Of a stretch of DNA of 64,000 nucleotides, positions 47,501-58,324 are shown piece after piece. Location: NCBI GenBank assembly GCA_003344405.1, contig NOWV01000190.1, forward strand, positions 1 to 64,000, written 5' to 3'. The stretch comes from Trichoplax sp. H2. Taxonomy: Eukaryota > Placozoa > Uniplacotomia > Trichoplacea. The notes beneath the pieces are model-generated. The model searched no databases. It worked only from the letters and a program-made list of their open reading frames with translations, and was not told the DNA's origin. The translations under genes and the position numbers were made by a program. Within the stretch, counting starts at the first letter, position 1, and every line of letters begins with the position of its first letter.

Positions 47501-50500
47501 AAAGAATTAAACAAAAACTATGCATCAATATGTTCATGTTTCCGTGTCAATCAATTTTAGGACGGACTTGCGGAAATAGAAGCCAAAATGGCTTTCGATG
47601 CTAAATACTTTAAAAAAACGGGTCTGTGTAGAAAGTGTATTATCTTTATCTTTTAAACAATGTATATTTATCTAATATTGATTCTTCTTTTTATAGGTTA
47701 TTCATTTACAAAAGAGACACGATGTAAGCGTATGGTACAAAAGTTTTATCCTATTGGTACTGCATACATTCCAGATGAGGTTTATAACGTCGTTAATTAT
47801 GGAACTATCGTGTAACCGTATATAGTACTTCAATAGTTATAGATTTCATTGTTGATTTGATTTATTGTAGTGTAAAGTAATATTTAGTTATTTATACATA
47901 GGATTCAGAAGCGATTAAATTAGATAATAAGATATCAGAGGCATTATGTAATAAAGTATGCCCCAAGGTTCAGAACTTACTGAAAGTAATTTTTAATGTC
48001 AAGTCGATTTCAGCCACTATGATGGAGCTTCAGGTATTAATGATCGCTCGAAATGCAAATTAGAAGCTTCTTACTAAACTACGAAAAACTTTATCAGATA
48101 TCAGATAATGTGGTAGCAATATTTATAGGTTGATGGAGCAAAATTGCCTTTGAATAATCTTACGGCTGAAAGAATAATGAAAGCAATAAAAATAATTCAT
48201 CAACTCGAAGCGGTTAGTTGTACTTTAAAAATTAATAATTTAAATTGTCCTGTCTTACGGTTTGGTTATAAAATTATATCGCTAATTGCTAGAAGATAAA
48301 TTAGATTATGCTAAAAAGTAATTTTTCTAAGCAACATAGTTATAGTAGATACAGTAGTCAAATAATTTTTTATACTGCTCAGCTTTCAACTAAAACTGAT
48401 TTAAAAAAGCAAGAAAGACTACGCAAGGTTACAAAGTTGAAGCAGAAATTTTATGGTATTCTTCCTATGGAATTAAGTGTTCATGGTTGTCGTGCGTTCG
48501 ATGACGTATCTGATATACGAGTAAATTTTATAGAGATATTATTATACTGAATTAAGAAACATTAATCCTTTATACGTATTTATTTAGCAGACATAAATTT
48601 AAATTTGCTTGTAAATAGAAAATTAAGATTATTAATGAGCATTTCTTTATCTTATACTTTGTTCTGTAGAAGATAAAAAATACGTTTAAGCATATTTTCG
48701 ACATTTCAGTAGCTTATGATCAGATTCAAAAAGTTGAAAATGTTAAAAAAGATCCAATTTACAAATTATATCAGAGCTTAAACACAGAACTAGAGGTATG
48801 TCATATGAATTTAAGCATAGAGACTTTAATTTTTGTTTTAGTGACTATAATTATATCTCAATTGAATTTACATACTTTATCTTGCATTTAAAACTCTTAA
48901 GCTGGTAGAAAAAGATAGTGAAGAATTTAATATGATTGTAGAATACGGTAGCAAAACCTGTGGAGCACCTAGAGAGCAGTATTACCAATTGAAAATTGAA
49001 GAGGTTGTTGACCTAATAATGTGATTTGTGAATTTGCGTTTTAAATATAGATAATGGAGTAACTCTTGAACAATTTGAGAAAGTAATTGTGTATATATAA
49101 CTTAATGAACAGATATATAAGATAAAGAATCATGAAAGCCACAAAAAGTACGAAAAATTTTACAGGTTGGGTAATCGAATGCTGCTGTGGAAGGGAAATC
49201 GTTTAATTAATTATGGTCGAATATTCAAAAAAGGTATCCAACCAATGGCAGCAATCGGCTACCTAAGCGTAAGTATGAAGCTTAGAATTTAAATTCAAAT
49301 GTATGAGCAAATGAAAATTGATTATAGTAGGCGGAGCAATAGCGTAAAGTATTACGAATTAGCTCTTCGAATAAAACCTGATAACTAAATGTAACGTAGT
49401 AGCGAGAAAAATTTCATTCTAATATAGCATTTAGTGATTTCAACTAATTACAGTAGTGTGTTGATATCAAGTCGATTAGATGAAGCAGCTATCGATGTAT
49501 TTAAAAAATTTTCTAAAATATTCGAAAACGTATTAATTTGCAATTTTAAATAACCATAATTGACATGAATAAACATTTCTATGTAGTGGAAAAATAATAA
49601 TTTAGAAAAAGGAATTGATTTCTCAGGTAGGTAGATATATTTCATTCTCTAAAATGTAGAATTTGTTCATACTATTGCATTCTGAGTGGAAAATATTTTT
49701 ATATTTTGAATATTTGCTGTAGATATGATGTGGAAGGTAATGAAACTCGTAACTTGCCTTCGTTAGAAATAATGACGATTCTCTAACATAAATCCAATCC
49801 AAATGTGTAGACTTAAAGCTTCAATACTCTTAACAAATCTTAATAGGCAGTGCTAGATTGCGAAGCTACTTATACAAATTCTACTGGATTACTATTACTG
49901 TGTGAAGTCGCCCTCGGCAGAACGTATGTCAATCATAAATACTGCAATTATAGTTGATCACGTGATATTTAGGCATATTTGCTCTTCTAGTATTATTGAA
50001 TTTAAAATAATTTAGTAATTCAAACTGTTGTAATCATCATTGCTCCTATTTGTTGCTACTATTAGCTCAGATGACCTGTCGGATGTTAATAAGACACACT
50101 CAACAGCTGATAGTTTTAAATGTAAGCTGCTTAAATTAAGCTAAGATCAACTTGAATAATTTATAGAAATGGTGCTTTGGCTTGCATTTATAAGGTATTG
50201 CTAAATTTATACTGCAGATATCGGTCAGGTAGGACCAGATCTATCTGGAAATATAATACTTGAAAATGAAGTAATTATGCCAGTAGGAGACATTGACAAA
50301 TCTAATTACTATGGGAACACAAACCAGTATCCTGATATACTATATGTTTGATATATAATTATAAAATGATTAAAGACTATTTTTATAGATATTATAAACT
50401 TTCATTTTCTTTGACGATATTGTTAACAGATATATAGTATATAATTCTAGCCAAGTAAAACTCATTTATGTGGTACAAGTCAAATTTGATTTCATCGATG

Positions 50501-50514
50501 TTGTGAAAGATTAA
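44578..50514 (+). pseudogene. PARP1: PARP1-like pseudogene B (unprocessed)
   Basis: Same exon order as pseudogene A. Linker (44578-44715, with a TAA at codon 15); PADR1 (44780-44905); zinc finger 3 (45006-45092, 45310-45450); BRCT (45920-46010, 46100-46190, 46290-46445); WGR region (46675-46755, 47083-47230, 47561-47625, 47697-47785); helical domain (47901-48033, 48132-48214, 48386-48520, 48680-48800, 48903-49015); ADP-ribosyltransferase (49100-49275, 49590-49626, 49855-49930, 50065-50120, 50220-50345, 50398-50514). Exon edges are approximate. The His-Tyr-Glu triad reads Lys (49191), Asp (49617) and Arg (50428). Several single exons remain open, for example the helical-domain exon around 48386, but stops and a frameshift shared with copy A rule out a working protein. 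Confidence 0.88.
46841..47004 (-). mobile_element. Shortened family E LTR in an intron of pseudogene B
   Basis: It resembles the 3' half of 20964-21306 in the same orientation ('acgaccga', 'ctatagtat', 'tagcgtca' in order) and ends GTAACA like it, but lacks the promoter part. The flanks ATTAT/ATCGT are only partly alike. The equivalent intron of pseudogene A (36873-37029) is about 165 bp shorter and lacks it. Confidence 0.6.
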
Positions 50515-51027
50515 AATTAGTTGTAGTCAATATAATCAATAGAAACATTATTACAATTAGCGCAATAATACCGTGGTTAGTATTAAAATCGAAATTTGTG
50601 CACAATGTAATGTCGATTAAATGCACTTTGATCGAATCTTAGGCAATCAGTATATAATTACTGCAATTCGTAGGAAACCTTCAGTTTTAAGAGTAGAATA
50701 GGCCTTTGTTACAGAAACATCTTAAAGTACAAATCTTATAATTCATTAATTAATATGTATTAAACAGCAGCTACGTCCCAATACGGTGCATTTAATTACT
50801 ATAAAAACCTCTACCTATTCAGTTATATAGCTTATTATAACTAAATGTAGTTGAAGTATTATTAGCATTTTGATCATGTGGATGTTGCTGTTTTTTAATA
50901 CGAAGTCCAAAAACAATACTTTAGACAAGAAATGAGGAAAAAGTAGAATAATAAACAAAAAAATTGGGGGAGTTTTTTTTTTCCTAATAAATTTACGAGC
51001 TCTAAGCTAAGAATAGAAGTTAAGAAT

Positions 51028-51300
51028 TGTTACGGAGCTTGATGCTCTTTGATAGTTATATTATAATAGCTAGTAGTAATCTAAGATAGTAGAATTACTG
51101 TAAAAATTATAAATAAAATTGCAAAATACTTTCATGATAAACTTTATAGTAAACCAGTAATAATTATTAAAATTTAACGGTATAGTGCACATGAAGCTTG
51201 CTAAATTTTTATGCTATAGAGTGTTATTGAAGAATTTAGAGTAAGTGATAATTTTTAGCTAAAAGAAACACATTCCACGTCAATAGTATTATTACATTTT
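51028..51300 (+). mobile_element. LTR, family D, 5' portion
   Basis: It starts TGTTACGGAGCTTGATGCTC, identical to the start of 29514-29072 (minus). It stays similar for about 100 bp ('agtagtaat', 'agtagaat'), then diverges. The 3' end is not found before the GPCR block begins near 51350. It sits at the boundary between the PARP-like unit and the duplicated GPCR block. Confidence 0.6.
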
Positions 51301-51694
51301 AGTAATAAACTTATTTACCACCATTTAAAATACGAGACCCAAACTAATTGAACTTTTCATGAGTGGAAAACAGTGATAACACGTTGCCTTTCTTTTCTGT
51401 ATGCTACCTTTAACACTAAGATATTCGAGTACAATCTAAAATCAAAATTTTTGTCCATTCAATATCTCAAAAAAGTTTAGCAAATACAAGATAGAATGAA
51501 AGGTATTTAGTATGGTTAACTAATTTTAAATCAGAATTATTCATATCAGGCTAGTATTGAGAAGTAAAGGCATATTTTATAAATAATTTTATCATTTTTT
51601 AAAATCGTCTACCAACTTTTAGGGATAAAAAGTTATTATTGGTTATTTCGACTTTTTATTAGCGATAAACTAAAACAAGTTCTAAATCTACGAA

Positions 51695-52661
51695 TCAACA
51701 ATTTAAATTCATCTTTGAAATTGATGCTAGCAAAGTTATATAAAATAGATTCAATATACCAGGGATAAACATTACTACCGTAGTTACACGAAACAACATG
51801 GAATATTTAGAGACTAGCATATTGGTAAAATTTGGATTATAAGACTTTTGAAATGAAATCCAGACATAATTAAGAGCATAGGGTATAATGCCACAAGCAG
51901 AGAGCGTACTGATAATTAATAACGAAATTATACTTGAATTTCGTTTTTTAATAGTTTTTAACGTTTGTAATTTATATCTCGAGTTTTCGATTGGAAGATT
52001 TATATTGTACAATTTAATAATGATGCATGTATAGCATACAACGATGATCGAAGGGGGTAATAAAGAAGTTAATACGGCAAAAATTGCTGATGAAACTAAA
52101 CTGGGATCGAAATGAGTTTGAGAAAGTAATCCAGAGCAGTCAATTAAGTCTCGGTGATCATAATCGGTAACAAAAATGATTATTGTTGCACTTACAAGTG
52201 CAAAGAACCAGATGGCAATAATAATAAAGTTCATTTTATTTCTATTAATTGATCCAGTAAGTGAATGAATAATGCCGCTATATCTTTCTATTCTAATTGC
52301 AGCTAATGTTATCAATAAATTTGATATAGCTACTGCTGCAATAAAAATGGGTAATGCCGCAAAAGGTTCTTGACGTTATTACGCAGTGGTTGCCTTATAT
52401 CGGACAAAAAAATCATAGCTGACAGTGAAGATAATCATAATGCATCTTAAAATCGATGAACAGCCATAAAGAATATCAGCAAGCGCTAAATTTGCGATTA
52501 GAAGGAGAAAAGGTTGTCGAAGTCGTTTACTGTTTGATATGAGTGAGCAAACAACGATATTGAAGATTGTACTAATAATATTGACAAGCAAGACGCATAA
52601 AACCAAGTCGAAATGTTAATTAATGATTTGACCGCTGGTCGAAATTGGAGAAATTTGCCAT
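51695..52661 (-). pseudogene. GPCR pseudogene (duplicate of GPCR-1)
   Basis: It closely follows GPCR-1 from MANFSN (52661) through TM7. It is broken after the first residues, again between TM2 and TM3 (about 52380), and in the NPILY region (about 51750), where a frameshift turns the motif into NLFY and gives a premature end at 51695. The ERY motif is kept; ECL2 Cys is kept (LIDCSGLL). The longest open piece is TM3-TM7 (52315-51695). It is recently dead compared with the neighbouring GPCR-7. Confidence 0.9.
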
Positions 52662-53028
52662 ACTTGATAGTTGTAAAAGCTCTAACCCTATGTCTACCTT
52701 TGTAGATAATTTATAAGCTTGACAGAGAAGTTTAAAGTGCAAATATATCGATTTAAGGCCTTGGGATAACAAATATACGGTCGCAAAGTTATTTAAATTC
52801 CTAATCATACTTATATTTTTTGTATTATAAATAGATAATTAATCAATTAATCATCACACATGGTATAACCATGTCTAAAAACAACATTGTAGTCAACAAA
52901 ATTGTGCTAGTATTAATTTTATTATGTACTACTCAATCCACGATTTCTTAAAGATAAATAAACATTTATCCTTATCTTACTCATGGTAATCATTAATAGT
53001 ATGTAAAAATATTGAATATAGTTTGATT

Positions 53029-53148
53029 CGATTACAATAGAATAGGAATAAGTTTGTTTTCCCTTACTGAGGATCGCCAGAATTAGTTGGAGAACCATAA
53101 TAGTAGATAGACTAGATTAGTTGCGATCACGAAAGTTGTTTTGTGACA
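53029..53148 (+). mobile_element. Family D LTR, last ~120 bp
   Basis: It ends TTGTTTTGTGACA and matches the 3' end of the 29072-29514 LTR ('agtagatagactag', 'ttggagaacc'). It interrupts sequence continuous at about 5628 in the paralogous block, so it is a truncated insertion or a solo LTR reduced by deletion. Confidence 0.7.
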
Positions 53149-54059
53149 GTCATTTTTTGTACTAGTTATATTTTGTAAGTTACTATAAGCTCCTACCGAA
53201 TTATAGTACTAATTGTAATTTATTCTTCCTAATGATAAAAATCATCGACAATTGTACTTTACAATAGCAGATTTTATTGGAGTAATTGAATTTTCGGGTT
53301 ACAAGCTATACACCGACATTATGTTTGTAGCTATACAAAGCTAAACAGCTACATTAATGAAACGAGTTAATCTCGTAACTGTAATTTACAGCTGCATTCA
53401 ATTAATTTCAATGTAAAGTTGCCCTGCGAAGCTGTTATGATTAGTCAACATATGTTTAACTTAACAAAATTTAATCAATGAAATCATGCTAATCATGAAC
53501 TCTAAACGTTCTTTAAGTAAGATGAAAAGGAAAATTAGCTACCAATGATTATGAACCTTAAGTATAAATGCTAGTTAGCCCATATTAAACCGTAACTTCT
53601 GCCCAACTCCAAATTTATTTGCATGACCAGATAACTTGCAATCAAGGGGCCTGCCGCCTATTCTTGTTTGCATTTTTAATTATCCATAATGTTAATTGAA
53701 ATCATCATGCGTACTTTATAATTATCAGTAGAATTGCGTAAATATGCTAAGCTGTTGAAGACATATTAATTACGTCATAAAATTAGTCAAATTCAGCATT
53801 TCAGAGGCATACAAGCTAGATTATTTTTAAAATAGAATATACGAATGAGAATAATACAAAGTAAGAGGGTAGTATCAGATTACTTATATTGAATTCTGAT
53901 CAAAAATTAGCTAAATCAAAATATCAATCTCTTAATGCAAAGAAAAAAAAATAATATATTAAGATTAAGACATCTCTTAGCCATTTTTATGCGATACAAC
54001 TTATTTTAAGTAGCCCTTTCTGGCATTTATAAGAAGTTAACTTAAATTTGGAATTAACT

Positions 54060-54811
54060 TGAAGAAGGTTCTCCTAAAATCGGCACTTGAAAAATTATAT
54101 ACAATTTTTTTGTCTTTTCATCGATTTCATGACTTTGACTTTATAGATAGAATTACCAAGTAGCGGACTATTTCTATACAATGTTAATGTGATCTTAACG
54201 TAGCAAAATAACATCCCCCAAAGAAGAAATTAAAACTGCTTAAATGTCAAAATGACTGATAAAATAAATGTTGTTAAGTACAAGTTGAAATAAAATAGTA
54301 GAAAAACCAATAATCTGATAGCTATCGTAAGCAAGCACCATAATCGCATTTCTGAATAAATAAAAGTATAGATCCAAATACCAATAAAATTTATCCAAAT
54401 TTTATCTTTACTAACCGTTACAAATATCGTATATATTATTCTGCGATACCTTACGAATGAGAAAATAGACAAGATAGTAATAAGATTGGATGTAGGCACT
54501 ACAGAAATATAATTGGCTACAATTCCAAAGTTCTGATAATTTTTCTGCCATGAGGGATTCTTTTGCATGATTGTCAGAGCTAACAGGCAGCATTGTATGA
54601 GCACTTGCTGCTAAACAAATCAAAATATCCGTGATTGTTAAACTAGTAATAATAATGTGTAGTAATGGTTGAAGATCATTATTGGAAATCACCAAGTAGC
54701 ACTCAATTATGTCAAATAAAATCCCAATAAAACCGACACTGAGTGTGACCACTACTAAAAACTAATTCAAAATTCATTTATGGAAAAACTTTCATTCATT
54801 AGATTAAATAT
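54060..54811 (-). pseudogene. GPCR-7 pseudogene (duplicate of GPCR-2/3 type), TM6-TM7 deleted
   Basis: It aligns with GPCR-3 and GPCR-2. The start codon position reads ATA (54809-54811). TM1-TM2 (54752-54604) and TM3-TM5 (54570-54230) are in different frames. The E/DRY site reads VRY. At about 54100 the sequence jumps from ICL3 directly to the residues after TM7, so roughly TM6 and TM7 are missing; the junction falls in a short 'tatacaa' similarity present at both breakpoints in GPCR-3. Confidence 0.88.
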
Positions 54812-54900
54812 TTTATATACGTAATGATAAACTATCTCGCCATTACAAGAATCTTAAATTCAGTTTAATCAATTTAAATCAAATTATAAATGATCAACTA

Positions 54901-55143
54901 ATGGTGATCAATAGACCTTCGATTGCAAGGTTTCCTAAGCTTGCGGAGATGATCGGTAAAGGTTCATTAATGGAACTATACTTGTTTGTTATACTTCATA
55001 TTTCTTATAAAAATAAATTATTGGCGATTGCATTATCTTTTAAAGTCGTACCAAATAAAATTGCAACCAATTCTGCCATAACCATTCGTAAAGAAAATAT
55101 AGAGAGATTACTTGCTATTCTACATAGACTAGGAAAAGTCTAA
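54901..55143 (+). other. Open frame in the conserved GPCR-upstream block, function unknown
   Basis: An 80-codon ATG-started frame with a Lys/Arg- and Leu-rich end (IERLLAILHRLGK). The DNA is homologous to about 8195-8450 and 10700-10940, opposite in strand to the GPCRs, but only this copy is open; the other two have stops. It ends in TAA directly followed by ATG, in frame with the capsid-like remnant. It could be a remnant of an unrelated gene lying head-to-head with the GPCR, or a chance frame in conserved flanking DNA. I recognise no domain. Confidence 0.3.
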
Positions 55144-56402
55144 ATGAAGATATCTATCTACTACCTCATAAAAGCAGTAATAGAAATACGAGGTAACTTA
55201 ATGAAAGATAATAGATCATCATATAATGCAGCTGATGCTATAACATTAGTAAATGACGGTTTATCACTTTTTATAAGTGCTCAATACCAAATTAATAATC
55301 ATACTGTTGAAGAAATCATAGATTGGCTCCCATATGCATCTACAATTTTAAATTTAGTCTTGTATAGTGATGATTACAGTAAAAGTATTGCAACTAATAT
55401 GTTATGGTATCGTGATACAGCTACAGGTAAACCAAATATGACAGAGTCATTCCCTGCGAGTATTGCTAGTGACGTTGCTACTGTAAAAGGCAAATAAATT
55501 CGAGATATGAAATCAGTCACAAATACTCAATATAACAGAGGTATTCATGCAAGACAGCTATTAACAACAGGAGATAAAACAGATATCACTTTTAATACCT
55601 CTAAGTTCTATATTTGGATTCTGCAAAGATATTGATACAGTGTTTATAGGTGTGAAAGATACTTTACAATTCGATAGAGCTGTAACAAAAAACTATATTA
55701 TAAAAGATAGTAATGTTGGTGACGGAAATTTTAAAAATATCACATGTTTCAATGTGGATGCCTAAAGTAACTCCATCATCAGAAGTAGCTGACCAATTGG
55801 AGGCCAAACTTGTTAGTGGATACATTAGTAATCTTTACTTTGAGCAAGTTAAAGTTTATATGACACAATACGCAGCTAATCAAACATCTCCTACCTAGAG
55901 AATTACTATACAACCTGGAACAGAATTACCACGTCATATTATCATTGTATTTCAATCTACTGAACGAGAAAATAATCAAAACACGAATATTATGATATTT
56001 GATAATGCAGATGCAAGGCGTATTTCAGCTAGAATTTACTCGATTCAATACCCTGAAAGAGAGATAGAATGCAACTTTCATCCATCCAATAGAAATTACA
56101 GTTGACCTTATATGATGTTTATGGAGGCAATCAATAAATATCAAGATACAGATACTGGTTCACAGTTATCAGCTGAAAATTGGGCAAATTTGTATCCTAT
56201 ATTCCATTTCGATGTATCGAAACATAATGAACGGTTAAAAAATAGTCCAGTAGATATTGAAGTAAAATGGACTTTAGGGGAAAATTTTAAGAGTATGAAT
56301 GATAACAGTAATGATGTCCCATATTATGTTTATGCTGTCGTTTTGACTGATAGATATTTGAAACTACATGGATTAGGAAGAGGAATGAATGTTGCTGTAT
56401 AA
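55144..56402 (+). pseudogene. Polinton major capsid protein remnant
   Basis: Two open pieces keep capsid-like motifs: an N-proximal part (55144-55497; 'NDGLSLFISAQYQINN' type segment) and a C-terminal part (56112-56402; 'NSPVDIEVKW' and 'YYVYAVVLTDR') matching Polinton double-jelly-roll capsids in order. Between them are a TAA (55495), a frameshift in about 55600-55640, a TAG (55896) and a TGA (56103). The extreme N-terminus seems missing. The family identification comes from pattern memory and is unverified. Confidence 0.75.
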
Positions 56403-56414
56403 GGCTATATTATT

Positions 56415-56843
56415 ATGAAATATTACATAAGCATTAGACTCACCTTAACAACGATTCAGAAGAGTGTTATTACTAAAGCCTATCAACAAAATAAAACAAT
56501 GATTATAAGATTATTACCACATCAATAACATGGGAATGATCAATTAGGATTAACTTTAACGCAATACAATACAGTTGTTAAAGTTAGAAATAACAATTAG
56601 AGTGTTATACTAAAATTAAGCAGAGATCAAGTATCTTAACAAGCAGGTTGGTTAGGTGCTTTAATGGGTTTAATTCGCGCAGCTGTTCCTAAAGTAATAA
56701 AAAATGTGGTACCATAGCTGGCAATGGCTGCAGCTATCGGTGCTATTTCTGGAACTACATATAAAACAACTGGTGGAAGAGGCATTTTATCTAGCAGTAA
56801 TATATATAGGATGCCTTATTCAGAATATGGAGTAAATGTTTAA
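56415..56843 (+). pseudogene. Small Polinton virion-protein-like ORF, copy 1, broken
   Basis: It starts at an ATG 12 bases after the capsid stop and has internal TAA (56526), TAG (56598), TAA (56637) and TAG (56715). The second half is hydrophobic and Gly/Ala-rich (GWLGALMGLIRAAVP), as in small membrane-active or core proteins of Polintons and adintoviruses. It shares a 'KLS..QV...GG/GWxGALxxxI' pattern with the next frame, so the two are tandem paralogs. Confidence 0.6.
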
Positions 56844-57154
56844 CCATCACAGAAACAGAAACTAGAATCAGCAATAATAGTAAGAGAGGATGTACACTTC
56901 GTTTATCTCATTCCGAATTAACAGGGTCTGGTAAATCATATCTAACATGTCGACAAATTAATAAAATTAATAAAGCTAAACTGAACAACACTGGTTGTGA
57001 TATCAAATTATCTAAAACTCAAGTAGTCAAAAATGGTGGATTTATTGGTGCTTTATTAGCTGGTATTTTACCTGCTGTTATTAGTGGAATAGCTGGGAGA
57101 GGGGTAACATTACCTGGAACTATCTCTAAAAAAATAAAGGATTATAAAAAATAA
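56840..57154 (+). CDS. Small Polinton virion-protein-like ORF, copy 2, no ATG
   Basis: This frame is open from at least 56840 to the TAA at 57152. It has the features of copy 1: a basic N-terminal half (TLRLSHSELTGSGK), 'DIKLSKTQV', then a Gly/Ala/Leu-rich hydrophobic segment (GGFIGALLAGILPAV) and a basic tail. No ATG lies in frame near the start, so it is probably not translated on its own. It is the least damaged gene of the fragment. Confidence 0.5.
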   Translation, partial: LTITETETRISNNSKRGCTLRLSHSELTGSGKSYLTCRQINKINKAKLNNTGCDIKLSKTQVVKNGGFIGALLAGILPAVISGIAGRGVTLPGTISKKIKDYKK

Positions 57155-57259
57155 ATCAATAAAAAAGGCAAATCAATATATATTCCAAAAAGGATGCATA
57201 TTCCAGGGCATTTACAGACTCCTCCATACGTAGGAAGATGGACACAACGATAAAAGTAT

Positions 57260-57718
57260 TAAGTAATATAGCAATTGATCATATCATTCATGAAGAAATA
57301 TAAGATAAAAAACTTTCAGGGTGTTTATTCAAAGGATATGTTGCCATAGTCTATGTTACAAAGTGAGTGTTAAGTAGTAAATTTGCAGGATTATTTTGCA
57401 GGACCAAGAACACATTGGATTTGTTATTATTGTGATCCATCCAGCAATAATGTTGAGTATTTTAATTCATTTAGATTATATCCTCCAAGTGAAATACTAT
57501 CTTATCTAAAAACGGCTAAGAAAGGGATAGTGCATAATCGATCACAAATACAAAACATCAGTTCGATTATGTGGGGATATTATTGTTGTTTCTATTTAAC
57601 AAAATGTAGCTACAATTATAAACCACTTGATATTTTACTAGAGTATGAGCAGAAGCCGACAGTTTTTAATGAACAGTTGATAAAACCATTTGCTAATTTA
57701 TTAAATAATATATTATAA
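57260..57718 (+). pseudogene. Adenain-like cysteine protease remnant (Polinton)
   Basis: The C-terminal two-thirds (57383-57718) is open and recognisable: 'THWICYY' with the catalytic His (57413), 'VEYFNSF', and 'SSIMWGYYC'. In this family the residue before GYYC/GLFC is the nucleophile Cys; here the codon is TGG (Trp, 57572-57574). The N-terminal part has a frameshift near 57295 and stops at 57347 (TAG) and 57371 (TAA). The large open piece begins with a TTG, not ATG. In live elements the enzyme processes virion proteins; this copy cannot be active. Confidence 0.85.
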
Positions 57719-57721
57719 GTG

Positions 57722-58324
57722 ATGTTATCATATTGCATTCGAGAAAGAAATGATATCGATTCTATTCCCGATAGTACGTTACTTGTGGAAACAAAAAATA
57801 ATAGAATAATTATAAAGAGTAAATGTATTTCCCGTGGTTCTATCAAGGCCAGATTTGATAACAGTATTACAGGTTTTGGTAATAAAGATGTCGATTGGTC
57901 TACTCAATTAGCTAATGAACTGCATAAACCAATCAGAAGGAACTTTCCTAAGCGTCGTGTAAGAGTGAATAAAACTGATGATATTTGGTCAGCTGATCTT
58001 GTTGATATGCAGGAATTTACAAAATACAATAAGGGTTACAAATATTTGCTTACTGTAATTGATGTCTTTAGTAAATACGCTTGGAGCGTACCCTGGAAAG
58101 AGAAGATAGGTAACAATACTGCCGAAGCATTCAACAAGATTATTAAATCTAGTCATAGAAAGCCGATCAAGTTATGAGTTGATCAAGGATCCGAGTTTTA
58201 TAATAGAGTTTTTGGTAAGATGTTGAACGCTTATAATATTGAGCGCTATAGTATGTACAATGAAAGAAAATCAGTTGTTATTGGGAGATTTAACAGAACG
58301 TTGAAGGTTTATTTAAAAATCTAG
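57722..58324 (+). pseudogene. Retroviral-type integrase remnant (Polinton)
   Basis: An ATG four bases after the protease stop opens a frame with an integrase core: 'WSADLVDM' with the first catalytic Asp (57995), 'YKYLLTVIDVFSKY', an in-frame TGA (58175) just before 'VDQGSEFYN' with the second Asp (58181), and then 'SVVIGRFNRT', where the position of the third acidic residue is Gly (58283). Spacing between the second Asp and this site is 33 residues. A further TAG (58322) ends the frame, and the C-terminal domain is missing. It is doubly inactive, by the stop and by loss of the catalytic Glu. Confidence 0.88.

Larger units (their letters stand above)
41832..51027. repeat. Tandem duplication, unit 2 (PARP-like region)
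   Basis: Second copy of the 32109-41670 unit, same orientation and order. The pseudogene exons align one to one. Confidence 0.85.
51350..55147. repeat. Segmental duplicate of the 4.0-8.47 kb GPCR block
   Basis: Same order and orientation as 4000-8470: GPCR-1-like, spacer, GPCR-2-like, upstream block. The 635-bp LTR of the first copy is missing here, so that LTR inserted after the duplication. Homology stops near 55147, where Polinton sequence begins. Confidence 0.85.

Noticed and set aside
49448-49645. 65-codon minus-strand frame
   Set aside because: Antisense to the PARP-like catalytic exon region of copy B; a shadow.
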